Positions 1-11,849 are shown, counted from the first letter of the stretch. The stretch: 64,000 nucleotides of DNA from Crambe crambe (GCA_963924555.1 OZ004584.1:5269001-5333000); one strand, 5' to 3'. Numbers and translations: made by a program. The notes: generated by a model not told the origin, from the letters alone.

Positions 1-120
1 CCTATAGCCGTTGTAAGCCTAAGTGGATTGTAGAAATGTAGCTACTTTGTGTGGTAAACATTACTGTTTCCTAAGTGAAAACTACCACTTACATGAATAA
101 CTCATCATGCACACACACTA

Positions 121-288
121 TCAGAGAGTGCGGTAGCACTCTCTATGTAGGGATGACTCGGACGGCCGCGCGCGCCGCCTATAGACTAATACAAAAGTGA
201 AATTCCAGTTCCCCCACTTAGACCTAACAAAAGCTACTGTGAATGATTATCCAGCCTACTAGAGCCTACTACAATGTGCAGACCAAGT
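121..288 (-). mobile_element. Helitron-like 3' terminal segment, copy 1
   Basis: Read on the minus strand, this segment ends in a 9-bp-stem hairpin (agagagtgc / gcactctct) followed by CTGA and then a host T. That resembles the hairpin plus CTRR-3' terminus of Helitrons, which insert between A and T. About 168 bp matches 58728-58895 in opposite orientation, and the two sequences diverge beyond that point. The terminal hairpin alone recurs at 51985-52013 and, diverged, at 18182-18225, each time followed by T on the element strand. No Rep/helicase ORF is present, so the element is non-autonomous. The left half of the element family was not delimited. Confidence 0.5.
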
Positions 289-794
289 TTCAATAGGCTT
301 ACAATCCACAATGATGCTGTAGAAAACAATCAGGAGCATAATTATGGGCATGTGCATTATACACATGTATGCAGGGCATTTGGATTATGACCGCCTAAGA
401 CCTGAGAGTCAACTTGCTTGCTGCACTCACTTGCTGAACTATACTGCCCAAGGCAATTTAGTGGGTAAAGGCCTGCCTACCCCTGCCAGAAGTGGTTCAG
501 GAACAGGGGTTGTTTGACTGTTCACATGTACTTGTTGTCCATGGGTATACATGTTTACATCCATACCTGTGTGTGTGCATGCGTGCATGTGCAGCTGAAA
601 ATGGGTACCTGGATTTTCCAGGGTGTAAATCAAACTGGCTATCTCTCCAATATCAGTTGTGGTCCAGATGGGACTTCGGGATTTGCTAAGAAGAGGTAGT
701 CAGTCCTTACGACTTCCTAGCCTGGGCTCCAGGAGATTGCCAGCACTGGCTCATAGTGCCTGCTTAATGCACAGGCTCCTGGCTTGACCAGGTG
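289..794. other. Non-coding stretch, no gene recognised
   Basis: Only short overlapping ORFs under 66 codons on both strands, with no splice-consistent coding signal. It lies between the Helitron-like end and the foldback element. Confidence 0.5.
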
Positions 795-929
795 TGCATT
801 ATGGCAATCCATTCATGACAAAAATATCAAATATTGCAATATTAAGTACAAATTAAGTATCAAGTGCAAACTGTAAGTCTTGACTTCAAATTTAAAGTAT
901 CAAGTCCAAATCAAAGTTCAAGTTCAAAT

Positions 930-1160
930 TCACCAGTCTAAAGTCCAAATTCTCATGTCCAAATTTACCAGTCTCAAGTCCAAATTCACCAGTGTCAAGT
1001 CCAAATTCACCAGTCTCAAGTCCAAATTCACCAGTCTCAAGTCCAAATTCACCAGTGTCAAGTCCAAATTCACCAGTCTCAAGTCCAAATTCACCAGTCT
1101 CAAGTCCAAATTCAAGTCCAAATTCACCAGTCTCAAGTCCAAATTCAAAAAGGTCAAAGT
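930..1160 (+). repeat. 21-bp minisatellite in the left foldback arm
   Basis: About ten units of roughly caagtccaaattcaccagtct, with variants (cagtgt) and one shortened unit near 1107-1117. There are no unique spacers, so this is a tandem repeat and not a CRISPR. The unit is 7 codons long, which explains the repetitive open frames. Confidence 0.92.
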
Positions 1161-2077
1161 TCAATACGCAGTACCAAAAGTAAAATCTCAAGTCTAATCA
1201 TAGAGTCCATGGAAGGGGTGTCCATAAAGGGTCGAAGTCAAACACGAAATCAAACTGCATTGTTGTTATTGTTTGTTGTTATCGTTGTTGTTGTTTGCAT
1301 AAAACTAATGGGCACACTGCGCATGCGCCCCCAAGACTAAGGATACAATCAGATATCAGATGATGGAAGAAGAAGATGATTGTAGCACCTCCACGGCATC
1401 GTACGACAGAGATCGTGCGACAGTTGCTGCAGTCGAGTCTAGGACAGTGAGAGCTGCAGCTTTGGAGTAGCCTCATTCCCAGGTATGGGAGAGAGGAAGA
1501 CCTGGGAACGAGGCTAGCTTTGGAATCCATCTCACTTGAAACTTGTGAGTAAGTTAGCTGTGTTTACACTTGCAAATAGTCTCGCAAGACTATCTTCTAC
1601 CCTTGCATTGATAATATTTTCTTTTAAAGAAATGAACTCTCTGGGAGATTTCTTACAGCCTGAAGAAGAACCCCGTATGTCCTTAGTAACTCAGCCACCA
1701 TGCAAGAAGCAGCACTGCAGCAGGATTTACCAGGGATATCATCCTTGTTGATTAGGACAAGTAGTTCCAAGAGGGAGGAGGAGGATAGAATTGTACGAGG
1801 CTGGAAGAATAATTCTGTGTGGAATAAAAGGAGAGTGATGGAGGTTATAGAAAAGTGTTATGAAGGGATTTTGCAGCCGAGCACAAATAATAGCAAGCCA
1901 AGTATCAAAAACCTAGTTGTCGAGTACGAGTATTATAGTGCTTGCTTATGCAGCTTCATTTTTCTGAAGGTGCCTCCCCTGTCGTACGACGCTGTGGAGG
2001 GGCTACAAAATCATCATCATCTTCCTCTTTAGTCTTGGGGGCGCATGCGCAGTGTGTCCATTAGTTTTATGCACAAT

Positions 2078-2109
<32 letters not shown>

Positions 2110-2179
2110 ACAATAACAACAAGATACCGAGTTTGTTCGATACTTGATACTGCGTATTGAACTTTTGACCTTTTTGAAT

Positions 2180-2450
2180 TTGGACTTGATATACTGGTGA
2201 ATTTGGACTTGAGACTGGTGAATTTGGACTTGACACTGGTGAATTTGGACTTGAGACTGGTGAATTTGGACTTGAGACTGGTGAATTTGGACTTGAGACT
2301 GGTGAATTTGGACTTGAGACTGGTGAATTTGGACTTGAGACTGGTGAATTTGGACTTGAGACTGGTGAATTTGGACGAGACTGGTGAATTTGGACTTGAG
2401 ACTGGTGAATTTGGACTTGAGACTGGTGAATTTGAACTTGAACTTTGATT
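2180..2450 (-). repeat. 21-bp minisatellite in the right foldback arm
   Basis: The same 21-bp unit as the left arm but reversed (agactggtgaatttggacttg), about 12 units, with one unit lacking three bases near 2374. Copy number differs between the arms, so the arrays have changed independently since the arms were formed. Confidence 0.92.
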
Positions 2451-2689
2451 TGGACTTGATACTTTAAATTTGAAGTCAAGACTTACACAGTTTGCACTGG
2501 ATACTTAATTTGCACTTAATATTGCAATATTTGATATTTTTGTCATGAATGGATTGCCATAGTGCATGATCACTCAGTGGCAGCTATTATGATTTCCATT
2601 GCATTGTATGCAGTTTGTGCATATTTACATGCATGCATGCATGCATTGCATATGTACATAATTATATTGTGTGTGTGGTGCTGTGATCA

Positions 2690-2803
2690 CACTGTAAGAA
2701 TGAAAGTGTGTACTGCACACTAAATTGTCCCAATACACACACCAAAAACAGTGTGTGTATTGGGACAAAATGGTGTGCAGTAAACACTTTCGTTTTTACA
2801 GTG
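2690..2803. mobile_element. Palindromic MITE, copy 1
   Basis: A near-perfect palindrome of 114 bp starting cactgtaagaatgaaagtgt and ending with its complement; the halves meet in a short A-rich centre. It is closely matched by the copy at 2981-3100. There is no coding content. Confidence 0.8.
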
Positions 2804-2829
2804 CATGACTGAGTGGACCACAAACATGA

Positions 2830-2945
2830 CTGTGATTATAAAACTGATCATTGATTGACTGAGATTAGAAAACTGATCATTGACTGAGATTAGAAAACTG
2901 ACTGAGATTAGAAAACTGATTATTGACTGAGCATGAGATTAATTG
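2830..2945 (+). repeat. Short tandem repeat between the two MITEs
   Basis: Four irregular units of roughly gattagaaaactgatcattgactga, some lacking the middle portion. Confidence 0.7.
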
Positions 2946-2980
2946 TGTAGCTATAAGTGATTGTGATTATAAAATTCCTA

Positions 2981-3100
2981 CACTGTAAAAATGAAAGTGT
3001 GTACTGCACACTAAATTGTCCCAATACACACACTAAAAACAAAAACAGTGTGTGCATTGGGACAAAATGGTGTGCAGTAAACACTTTCATTTTTACAGTG
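2981..3100. mobile_element. Palindromic MITE, copy 2
   Basis: A 120-bp palindrome of the same family as 2690-2803, with an extra aaaaac in the centre. It is flanked by TA on both sides (2979-2980 and 3101-3102), which fits a TA target duplication as in Tc1/mariner-type MITEs. Confidence 0.8.
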
Positions 3101-3248
3101 TATGGCTGAAAATCCTGCTTAAATCTCCTCTTTGTTGATCCCTGCTCACTAGCTACATAGCTACTAGACTAGTATAATAACAATACTAACTATGGCTCTA
3201 ACTTTAATGTTCTGTCTGTTTTTGTATGCTAATATTTGCCCAAAGCAG

Positions 3249-6200
3249 TTAGAAGAGTGCTGCTACAGCAGCTGGAATGACCATCACCAGAGCCAGTGAA
3301 AAACTGTAGGTGCTTGGACTGCCATTATTAGGACAAACTGTAATGATGAAAAAAAAATTCATGGTAAAGTGCTCAGCAAAATTACCTATAAATCAAGCAA
3401 GCATGTACCTATAAATATAATTGTAGGTTTTGGGTTCTTCACTAGAGGTAGTTATGTGGTACTCACCGGCATTTAAAGTACTGGAAGAGTGACCACAAGA
3501 CCTCAGAATTGAAGCACAAGAACTGCAAAATGTAGCTGAATTTGGATTCTGCATGAAAAATGGGCCGTTTGATAGGAAAAGGGTCTTTAGGGTGAAAATT
3601 ATATTTTCGCGTTTGGATCAAATTATGCGAAAAAATGCGAAATTTTGAAGTTTTGAGTTTGCAGCTGTTTTGGGTAGTTTAGTGCTTGCTCGTTTAGATT
3701 CTGTTTGAAGCATCACCAGAATCACTCGTTTTGCATCCTTTTTCATACAAGGTAAGAGTCTAGTACGGCAACTTTTAGCCTCGAACCCAGAGCCTGGGTT
3801 AGAGGACCATTAAGTAAGTGGGGGGTTTCATACAGACGCGCTGTTGATTTTTTCGTTGAAACGAGAGCTGTGAAGTACTAAGTGAAGACTTCTGAGGTAA
3901 AGCTAGTATAATCAGCCTGCAGCGATGCCACTTTTAAGCTGAAAGTGTACTAACTATGAACTGTCTGAAAACCCCCGTTTACAATTACATAGATAATAGC
4001 TAGCGTAATAAGTGATCTTGGTTGCATGTCTAAATATCCAGGATATGGCAAGTCACCACAGTGTAGCTATAACTAGCACCACACCTAATGAGCTTGTAGA
4101 GGCATTCAGAAGGGATGAAGAAGAATTTTTTGGTCTTCCATATGAAAAGAGGAGTGAAGCTATTGAGCCTGACTCAGATGAAGAAGAAATAAGTGTCGAT
4201 ATTGAAGATATATATGAAGATATTGCAGCTCTATTCACTGCTTCACAGGATAATACAGATGTAATGATTGAAGATCTCGATGTGGAGAAACAAAGCATAG
4301 AAGATCATCTTAAAATGGGATGTGGTTGTACTGGTGATTGTTATGATCAATTTTCTTTTGATGAGTTGTATTCCATTCGACTTCAAATGAATGAATTGGA
4401 AAAGTCAGAAAAGGACATGTTAGTTCTTGGAAAGCTCCAGATACTTAGTAGAGGTGACGACATCAAGCATGCTCGAACAGTCACCAGTGCCAAACGTCAG
4501 CGAATAACTTTTAGATATGCATATGATCACAGGTCTGTGTGCAAAGATGCATTTTGCTTTCTACACTCTATTGGTGAAAAGGTCCTCAAAAACCTCCAGA
4601 AGCATTTAAAGGATCATGGAATCACTTCACGTATTCATGGTAATAAAGGTAGACTTCCACCCAATGCTTTTAGTTTTGAAACTGTCAAAGCACTTGTAGA
4701 CTTCATTCAAAATTATGCTGTTGTATTTGGCCTTCCACAGCCTGCAGCACAAAGTGGAAGAGCCAAGAAAGCTCCCATTTATCTCCCAGCAAGTGAAAAT
4801 TACATAACTGTTCATAATAAGTATGTTGAATCATGTATTCTTAAAGACAGACCAGCAGCAAAGTACCATTCCTTTCGTCAAATCTGGTTACAACCTCACA
4901 TAAAATTCATGACACCTCGCACAGACGTTTGTGAAACTTGTGAGAATTTTCGTGTTTTGATTTCTACCGCAGTTTTAGAGGATGAAAAATTATCGCTGAG
5001 TGAGCAATTTCAATCCCATGTCAACCTAGCACAGAAAGAGCGGCAATATTATCTTGATTCTTCACGGAAAGCTGAAGAAAGTTTACAGAGCTGTAGTCCA
5101 GGAGGTCATCCATTGTACTGCCATTACACATTTGATTTCGCCCAACTACTGCAAATCCCATATCATGCCAGGCAAGTAGGGCCCATCTATTTTAAAGTAC
5201 CACTCAAAGTGCAGCTTTTTGGCATATGTAACGATGGCAACCACAAGCAGGTAAATTACCTCTTTAGCGAATCTGAATGTATCGGGAAAAATGGGACCAA
5301 GGCTCATGGTGCCAATGCAGTTATTTCAATGCTGCATCATTATTTCAAAAATCATGCAGCAAAGGAAAAAGATGCCCACCTCCATGCAGACAATTGTGTG
5401 GGTCAGAATAAGAACCGCTATGTTGTAGGTTATCTTGTGTGGAGGGTTCTCTCTGGCCTCAATAGTAGCATCACTTTATCTTTTATGCGTGTTGGCCATA
5501 CACGCTGTATAGTGGATGGCAATTTTGGTCTAATCAAGCAACTATATCGTCAAAGTGATGTAGACACAGTGAGACAGCTTGCGAGTATTGTTGGCTTCTC
5601 ATCAAGCAGCAACATTCCACAACTGTATCCGTGGGAGTGGAGGGAATGGGATGCCTGGTTGGAGCAATTTTTCACAGCAGTTAAGGGTATTCGTAAGATT
5701 TACCACTTTCGAGTTACAGCTGACATGGGAGGGAAAATTGCAGTAAGAACAGAGTGTGATGGTAATGAAAAAAAGATTTCGATTATTAAGAAGGAGATCA
5801 CGCCAGCTGACATTAAATCTGCACCTCTTCCAAGCGCAGTTCCACCTGCTGGTATGACCTGAGAAAGGCAAGAGTATCTTTACTCCAAGATTCGTGAGCA
5901 TGTTTGGCCACACTACAGGGATATCACTTGTCCTCGTCCACAATAACAGCTTCAAGATCACATTTTGAAAGTACTCTATTAATTATTAACCAAATGAATT
6001 TTCATGTGATTCTTTTTTTTTTAAGTGTGAACTAAAACTGCCATTTTCTCAAAATAATACTTTATGAGGTTCTTATATTAAATAATCTCTAATTTCAGAA
6101 TGGTGAGTGCTTGCTGGGTAAAAACATCATATAGAGATAAAAGAAACATTACTTCAAAGTAATTAGTCAACAAATCATATTTTTCCATTTTCACCCTAAA

Positions 6201-6429
6201 GACCCATTTCCTATCAAACGGCCCAAATATACAGTCATCGAGTCTTTGCGATTGACAAATACATGTAGCTATAAATAGCTAACCAAACCAGTCAAAATCA
6301 GGGTACTGCATTATAATGTTAGCTTACTGTGGTAAATTCAGTCACACATCTTCCAACTGTGCCAATGTCGCACTGGGAGAAGGCCACAGCTACCAGGCAT
6401 GTAAGGACAAGAATCTTGATGGCAATCAT
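3249..6429 (-). CDS. Small secreted, probably GPI-anchored Cys-rich protein (3 exons)
   Basis: Model complement(join(3249..3337,3467..3548,6328..6429)), 90 aa. Exon 1 (34 codons) starts MIAIKILVLTCLVAVAFS, a clear signal peptide, and ends at a gtaagc donor in phase 0. Exon 2 follows atgcag and ends in phase 1 at gtgagt. Exon 3 follows ttacag and ends at TAA. The mature part has six cysteines (residues 20, 28, 42, 45, 52, 63). The last 17 or so residues, after NNGSPSTYS, are hydrophobic and end at the stop, as in a GPI-attachment signal. Intron 1 contains the whole transposon 3562-6224; without it the intron would be about 112 nt. I do not recognise the family. The phases, splice sites, signal peptide and tail agree with each other, but transcription is unproven. 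Confidence 0.72.
3562..6224 (+). mobile_element. DNA transposon with 38-bp TIRs and a DUF7869-like ORF
   Basis: The left end (3562-3599) starts gggccgtttgatagg, and the right end (6187-6224) is its inverse with one mismatch. The direct repeat aaat flanks both ends (3558-3561 and 6225-6228), consistent with a 4-bp target duplication. A single long ORF lies between the ends on the plus strand. The element sits in reverse orientation inside intron 1 of the small Cys-rich gene. Its left end is 11 bp from the AG of that gene's exon 2 acceptor. Confidence 0.88.
4045..5862 (+). CDS. DUF7869-like transposase-type protein with a premature TGA
   Basis: The open frame begins at a GTG at 4012, but the first ATG is at 4045, giving 605 aa. 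The N-terminus is acidic, followed by a CGCTGDC cluster (93-99) and CETC (296-299). The core matches the DUF7869 type that is abundant in cnidarian and sponge genomes: FDFAQ (363-367), HADNCVGQNKN (447-457), GHT (484-486) and D491 before FG. The spaced acidic residues look like an RNase H/DDE-type catalytic fold; that reading is an inference. After TGA (5860-5862) the same frame continues 27 codons, beginning ERQEYLYSKIREHVWP, to TAA at 5944-5946. That stretch resembles the usual C-terminal end of this family. The copy is therefore slightly truncated, or depends on readthrough. Confidence 0.82.
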   Translation: MASHHSVAITSTTPNELVEAFRRDEEEFFGLPYEKRSEAIEPDSDEEEISVDIEDIYEDIAALFTASQDNTDVMIEDLDVEKQSIEDHLKMGCGCTGDCYDQFSFDELYSIRLQMNELEKSEKDMLVLGKLQILSRGDDIKHARTVTSAKRQRITFRYAYDHRSVCKDAFCFLHSIGEKVLKNLQKHLKDHGITSRIHGNKGRLPPNAFSFETVKALVDFIQNYAVVFGLPQPAAQSGRAKKAPIYLPASENYITVHNKYVESCILKDRPAAKYHSFRQIWLQPHIKFMTPRTDVCETCENFRVLISTAVLEDEKLSLSEQFQSHVNLAQKERQYYLDSSRKAEESLQSCSPGGHPLYCHYTFDFAQLLQIPYHARQVGPIYFKVPLKVQLFGICNDGNHKQVNYLFSESECIGKNGTKAHGANAVISMLHHYFKNHAAKEKDAHLHADNCVGQNKNRYVVGYLVWRVLSGLNSSITLSFMRVGHTRCIVDGNFGLIKQLYRQSDVDTVRQLASIVGFSSSSNIPQLYPWEWREWDAWLEQFFTAVKGIRKIYHFRVTADMGGKIAVRTECDGNEKKISIIKKEITPADIKSAPLPSAVPPAGMT

Positions 6430-9019
6430 TTTCTTCTTCTTGAGTAACTGTTAATTTTAGTAGGGTGAGTAGTTTGAAGTTAAACTGTTTGATGATGATC
6501 AGTCTGCTGCTGAATCTGTCTTTACACTGCTGGAGCAAAACTGAAAGAAAGAATGGAACAGACGATGATTGATAATATGATTTTCAACGGGTGGTCGAAA
6601 ATAGGTAACGGTGGTCGATAAATGATTTCAGCATAGCAAAATTTCTATCCAATTGTGAGAAAAATAATTCATATGACGTTATAGAGAAATGAAATTATCT
6701 TTCCTATGATTGTTGTTTGAGACTTTGACGACCGTCGGTGAGGGAGTTATGGTGCGAAGAATAACTTCTGGCCGTTAATCGGTAGGCTACGCTAATAGGT
6801 TTATAATGCAGCACAAAAGACCAACTTCCGATTATTGACTCATTTTGTGTTTTGTTCTCAAATTTTTTTTGCTTCCACAGGAGGGGCATGTTGGACCAAA
6901 ATTGCTGGATCTGGATCATTGATAGTTTCACGGTTAGCTTTTTCAAAGAATCTATACTTGCACAGTTTTACATTTGAGGATTGTTGATGTTCCCATGTTT
7001 TTTCCTTCTCTTTCTTCCGAAGCGAAGCGTGCAGTTATTTTGAAAGTGTTGCAAATCACTTTAAAAATTATCAATCTTGTAGCTATAGATAGACACATGG
7101 TCTATATAGCCAGGCTATGAACTTTGAACTCAGAGCACTGGATCCCACAATATGTAGGATGTGATTATTTGGTGTTTTGAAGGGTATCTCTTCCTTAATC
7201 AGGACTGGCTTTATGCTCTTCTTCTGTGCCATCCACTCCTGGGGAGGAGGAAGAGGGAGAATAGGTCACACCTAACCCCACCCCTTTGCCATCCAACTAT
7301 ACTCTAAACCATCTCAAGTTCACAGTACTTCACCTGATGTGGTGAAATCTTCAGCTGAAGTGCTATATAGTGATAGTACAAACTGTATCTTCAACTTGTT
7401 TAATATCCTCAAGGCACATTTATCTTATTGGGTATCTTTTCTACTGCTCTCGGTGGCAGGAGGTGTGGAACTATCCTGGACAGAAGTAAGCAATAATAAG
7501 ACTGAATGTATATAGCTGGAGTAAATTATTATCAGACAGATTAATTAATTACTGGACACTTTTTCTGGCATCTGGTTTATACCAGTACCTATGTATATGA
7601 TTTAGGATACCCCATTGAAAACTGATTCAGAATTCTGATTCAGAATTCTGACTTTCAGTCATGGCTGTTAATTCATTATACATCATTAAAGCAGGTGTCA
7701 GAATCAATGATATACAAAAATAGACAGCAGAGTTTTCTAGATATGATTGTCAAACTTGAAAGGCAGGAAGTTCTATCTTTCCCTATCTCCCTATCTGTGT
7801 AGCCATCTGAAATATGAAACTTTAGTCTCAGACACCTGGTTTAATAATGTATGTGAATTAACAGCCATGACTAAAAATCAGGATTCTGAATCAGTTTTCA
7901 ATGGGCTATCTTTTGATACCTGAATTGTCGGTACTGATGTAAACCAGATGCCAGAAAAAATGTAGGATTGAATCACTTTGGCCGTTCTAATTCCATAATC
8001 CCAAAGGATTTGTCTATGGTTCCACAGCCATGTTGTGAAATACATGTGGCCAGCAGCCACCATTACCGATACTAGCTCCTTCAATGTGATTTTTATGGTC
8101 TTGGCAGAGGACAGAATGAGGACCCATTCCAGAAAAAATACCTCCACCATGCAGGCGAGGTCTGCTTTGCCACACAGAGAAAGATCTAACCTGCGTGGGT
8201 GCACCACAGATACTGCATGGGATAGGTGGCCACACTCAAAACTGTGAGGGCTTGTCCCTTTTTGGGAATCCACATCCTTGGAGCTGAGACTGCCACCAGA
8301 AAAGATTCAGCGTTATAGTCATGGAAGGGGGAATCCCTCGCATGTCATGGTCTTCCCCCCATAAACAGAAATGGGAAGAAGACCAGCAGGCACTTACAAT
8401 GATAATTTAGGTAGAGGTCTGGGATCTTCTTACATTGATTCTTAACAGATTGAATATTTATAGCTACTCTCAATGTCTAAGTATATAGGTTAGTCAGGGT
8501 TCTTCATGGAATTAAAAACCAAGGGTGATGTAAATGATTACCGAGGACTCTAATTCCATGAAGAACCACATTGAGAGTGTCTTACTTGTATAGAAATTCA
8601 ATGTTTTTTATAAGGAAGTGGTGTCTTATTCTCCATGAAATACCGATAGGTTCTTATTGCCTGTGGTGATCGAGGTGTGAATAGTCTGTGGGTACGTAGG
8701 TACTTGTCTTATAGGTAAGCGACCTAGCCACACTACTAGAACAGGTGGCTTCAGGAGATTGAGCACCTGATTAAGGACTAAAGATCAATGCATACTATGT
8801 ATACTAGTATTCTTTTATTGATGCAAGTATGCATGTGCATTATTATTCTGCTGTATATAGCAGTAATGATAGTACTAGCTACTGGACTTCCTTGTTTTGA
8901 CAGTTAAAACCGTTATTATGCCATAAAGTAATATAGAACATCATTCCCTTATCCAGTGGGTATGGGGTATTCTTATGAACATTATAAATAATTATAATTA
9001 ATATTGTGTTGTTACATTC
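6430..9019. other. Non-coding stretch with inverted repeats
   Basis: No gene with consistent splice phases was found. An inverted repeat of about 110 bp (7559-7675 against 7853-7963, containing ctggcatctggttta and gccatgactg motifs) encloses about 180 bp and suggests a decayed foldback or MITE. A second hairpin, ggttcttcatggaatta against its complement, lies at 8497-8563. Open frames on both strands at 7878-8273 overlap each other and show no domain I know. Confidence 0.55.
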
Positions 9020-9659
<640 letters not shown>

Positions 9660-10178
9660 CTGTAGAGCATCATTTCATAATAGGAGAGTCAACAGTAGCT
9701 AAAGTCTATTTGCATTCACCTTGCCCCTTGATCACTGCTAACAAAGTTTATAATTATCATAATGCTAATTAAGCTATGAGCATGCATATCCTGGATTTAC
9801 AGGAAATGTTAAGTTAATGATACTGTTAAGGCTATTGCTATGAGTGCACAATTCTAGAGCTTGATTTTCCAGGAAATAACTTGCAATGCAGATCCTCGAG
9901 CTATTAGCTATAATATTATTATAGCACATGTAAGTCACATGACATGATCACATAAAAGGTAGTCATATAAAAGGTAGCCACTATAGCTTATTACATACAT
10001 GTGCTTATCCCAGATCTCATGTATAAACAGAAGCCTGAGCAGTCAGACTAAGCCTTATTCATGCACAATCTGTTGTGGCTGCAATGTTGTAGCTTACTAC
10101 TGTATTTAAGAGAGATAGCTAGCTCTATCAATATTATTTGTCTGCTATAATTATAGCTACTGCATGTGTTAAACATCC

Positions 10179-10887
10179 ATGGCTGCTGTGGTTCGATATT
10201 TGGTCACTGCTCTAGTCCTGCTGGTTGACTTGGTAGTGAGTCAAGTGGTCAATGTGAATTGGAGGGTGAATCCCGAGTCAAGTACTCTCCGCTGTATTGG
10301 TGGTAGAGTGGTGGGCTTGACAAACACTACAGTGCGGTTACAGTACAGAACCATCAGTACTACATCAGTTATAGGAGACTGGATAACAGTGGATGCATTG
10401 CCTGTTAATATATCATCTGCTGTAACACACAACTTGAACTATGATAGCACTGTGGGAGATGTGCAGTTCAGATCTTTGCAATTGTCCCCCCCCCCCTTTC
10501 CCCTCCCCTTTCCCCTCCCCTCCCCCCTCCCCCCTCCCCCCATATATGGAAAAGCTGACATGACCTCAGTAATTAAAAATTTTTGTAAAATTATCACATA
10601 CTTAGGAGGTCTTTGATAGTCCTATCATAGCTTCTATGGGCCTAGCTCCTTTGAATGACTTAGAGAATTTCAAGGGGGGGTATGGTTTCAATATGAGATA
10701 AACTGTCGAGAAAAAAAAACTGGCTGACAGTCTAATGTCATGTCAACCAGCAAACAGTGCAGACGATCTCTACTTGGATGGTGTCACGGATTTCCTCGTT
10801 GACGACTTAGAAGTGAGGATCTGTAGCGATGAAGAAAACGCAGGAGAGAGAGTCCAACTCAGTCTGATGCAGCTATTCGTGCAGTAA
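10179..10887 (+). pseudogene. Chimeric pseudogene: receptor exon 1 head joined to the tail of the gene A last exon
   Basis: From the ATG, the frame encodes a family signal peptide and the first reelin-like module as far as VQFRSLQL. It then runs into a C-rich tract (about 10487-10541) and unrelated sequence with stops. From about 10745 the DNA matches the end of gene A's last exon (PANSADDLYLDG, then LEVRICSDEEN, QLFVQ and stop), but with an internal deletion joining DGV to a shortened TDFLVDD. Exons 2 and 3 are missing. Two further copies of the 3' part of this chimera lie at 24723-25180 and 44272-44725, so it has been copied as part of larger blocks. Confidence 0.8.
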
Positions 10888-11849
10888 CTTCATTCATTCA
10901 TTAAAGCTACTTGCTGTATTTAGAAATTTCACTCAGTAATAGCTAATATTTGATATTAAGATTGTGTCCACTTTGCTCCTTGAAGTAACTGATATTATAT
11001 GGCATGAAATTTTGGGAATGAAATTTTCACAGAACATGTCTAGACAGGAAGGCCTAATACTGTACATTCCATGTTGTTACACAGAGATGTAGCTAACTAT
11101 CACAAACCAATTAGACATGCTATAAAAGTAGGCACTTCATATCCACTGTCTGGCCTTTGAAGTAGCCACAGTGTACTAGAATTACTACTGGTGGCTTCCC
11201 TTTGATGTAGCACTCAAATAGGATGTGTACAATTCACAATTTTCCCTCATACAGTACAAATGCACACGATGTAATTAGCTCTAGTTACACATGCCAGTTC
11301 CAAGAAATATTGCAATAGGCTTCAGTTTGTGGAAATCTCTATGCACACAAAGAGTTAATGCTGTTAGATTTTACAGAATAACTGGTACTGCTCATCCATT
11401 ATGCATGCAAGAATAATAGGCTTCAGTCTTGATGCATACTAATTGACTAATTGTCAATCTCAGCTCATTGAATATTATACAATGTCTTCATGACCAACAT
11501 AACTTTGAATAACCATAATCAATCATTTTGATGTTCATAACTCAGTCTGGAAACACATGAAGGTCACTAATAGCTAGTTACAATACTATTATTCTAGTGC
11601 AGCTATAGCTTTCTGGAAAACTTTATTGAGGCCATGCATAGCTAACATTGCCCAAGGCTACATAAATTATGCATGATGGGGATGCATTATTAACTAAACT
11701 TGATTCCAGGAAATCAGAAATGGCTTCAGTTTGTGGAACATTTCAGTTTGGCTTCAGTTTTTGTTAAAATAAGTATACATAATTATGAGACAAGCCAAAG
11801 TTCAGTGCAATATGCATGGATAGTGTCATGTATACTAGTCCTATTTTTC

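Larger units (their letters stand above)
795..2566. mobile_element. Foldback element with minisatellite-bearing arms
   Basis: Left arm (about 795-1400) and right arm (about 1975-2566) are inverted copies. Both start with tgcaYtatggcaatcc, pass through an AT-rich block, a 21-bp tandem array and a CAA/TTG-rich stretch, and reach the shared inner block gcgcatgcgc followed by a gtcgtacgac motif. Long inverted repeats containing tandem repeats are the hallmark of FB/Galileo-type foldback elements. The loop of about 570 bp holds small ORFs (1536-1751, 1700-2032) that I do not recognise. No clear target-site duplication was found. The in-frame ORFs across the arrays (for example 880-1197) are translations of the satellite and not genes. 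Confidence 0.75.

Noticed and set aside
930..1160. Regular repeat array resembling a CRISPR
   Set aside because: Units are directly adjacent without unique spacers, and the DNA is animal-like.
880..1197. Open frames on both strands across the tandem repeats (also 2003-2479)
   Set aside because: The 21-bp unit is a multiple of three, so several frames stay open automatically; the composition is purely repetitive and the arrays are part of foldback arms.
4012..4044. Start of the transposase ORF at 4012
   Set aside because: That codon is GTG; the first ATG in frame is 4045 and is the more likely start in a eukaryote.
7878..8273. 131-codon minus-strand ORF and overlapping frames
   Set aside because: Three frames are open at once over the same stretch, no domain is recognised, no splice-consistent neighbours are present, and an inverted repeat overlaps its end.
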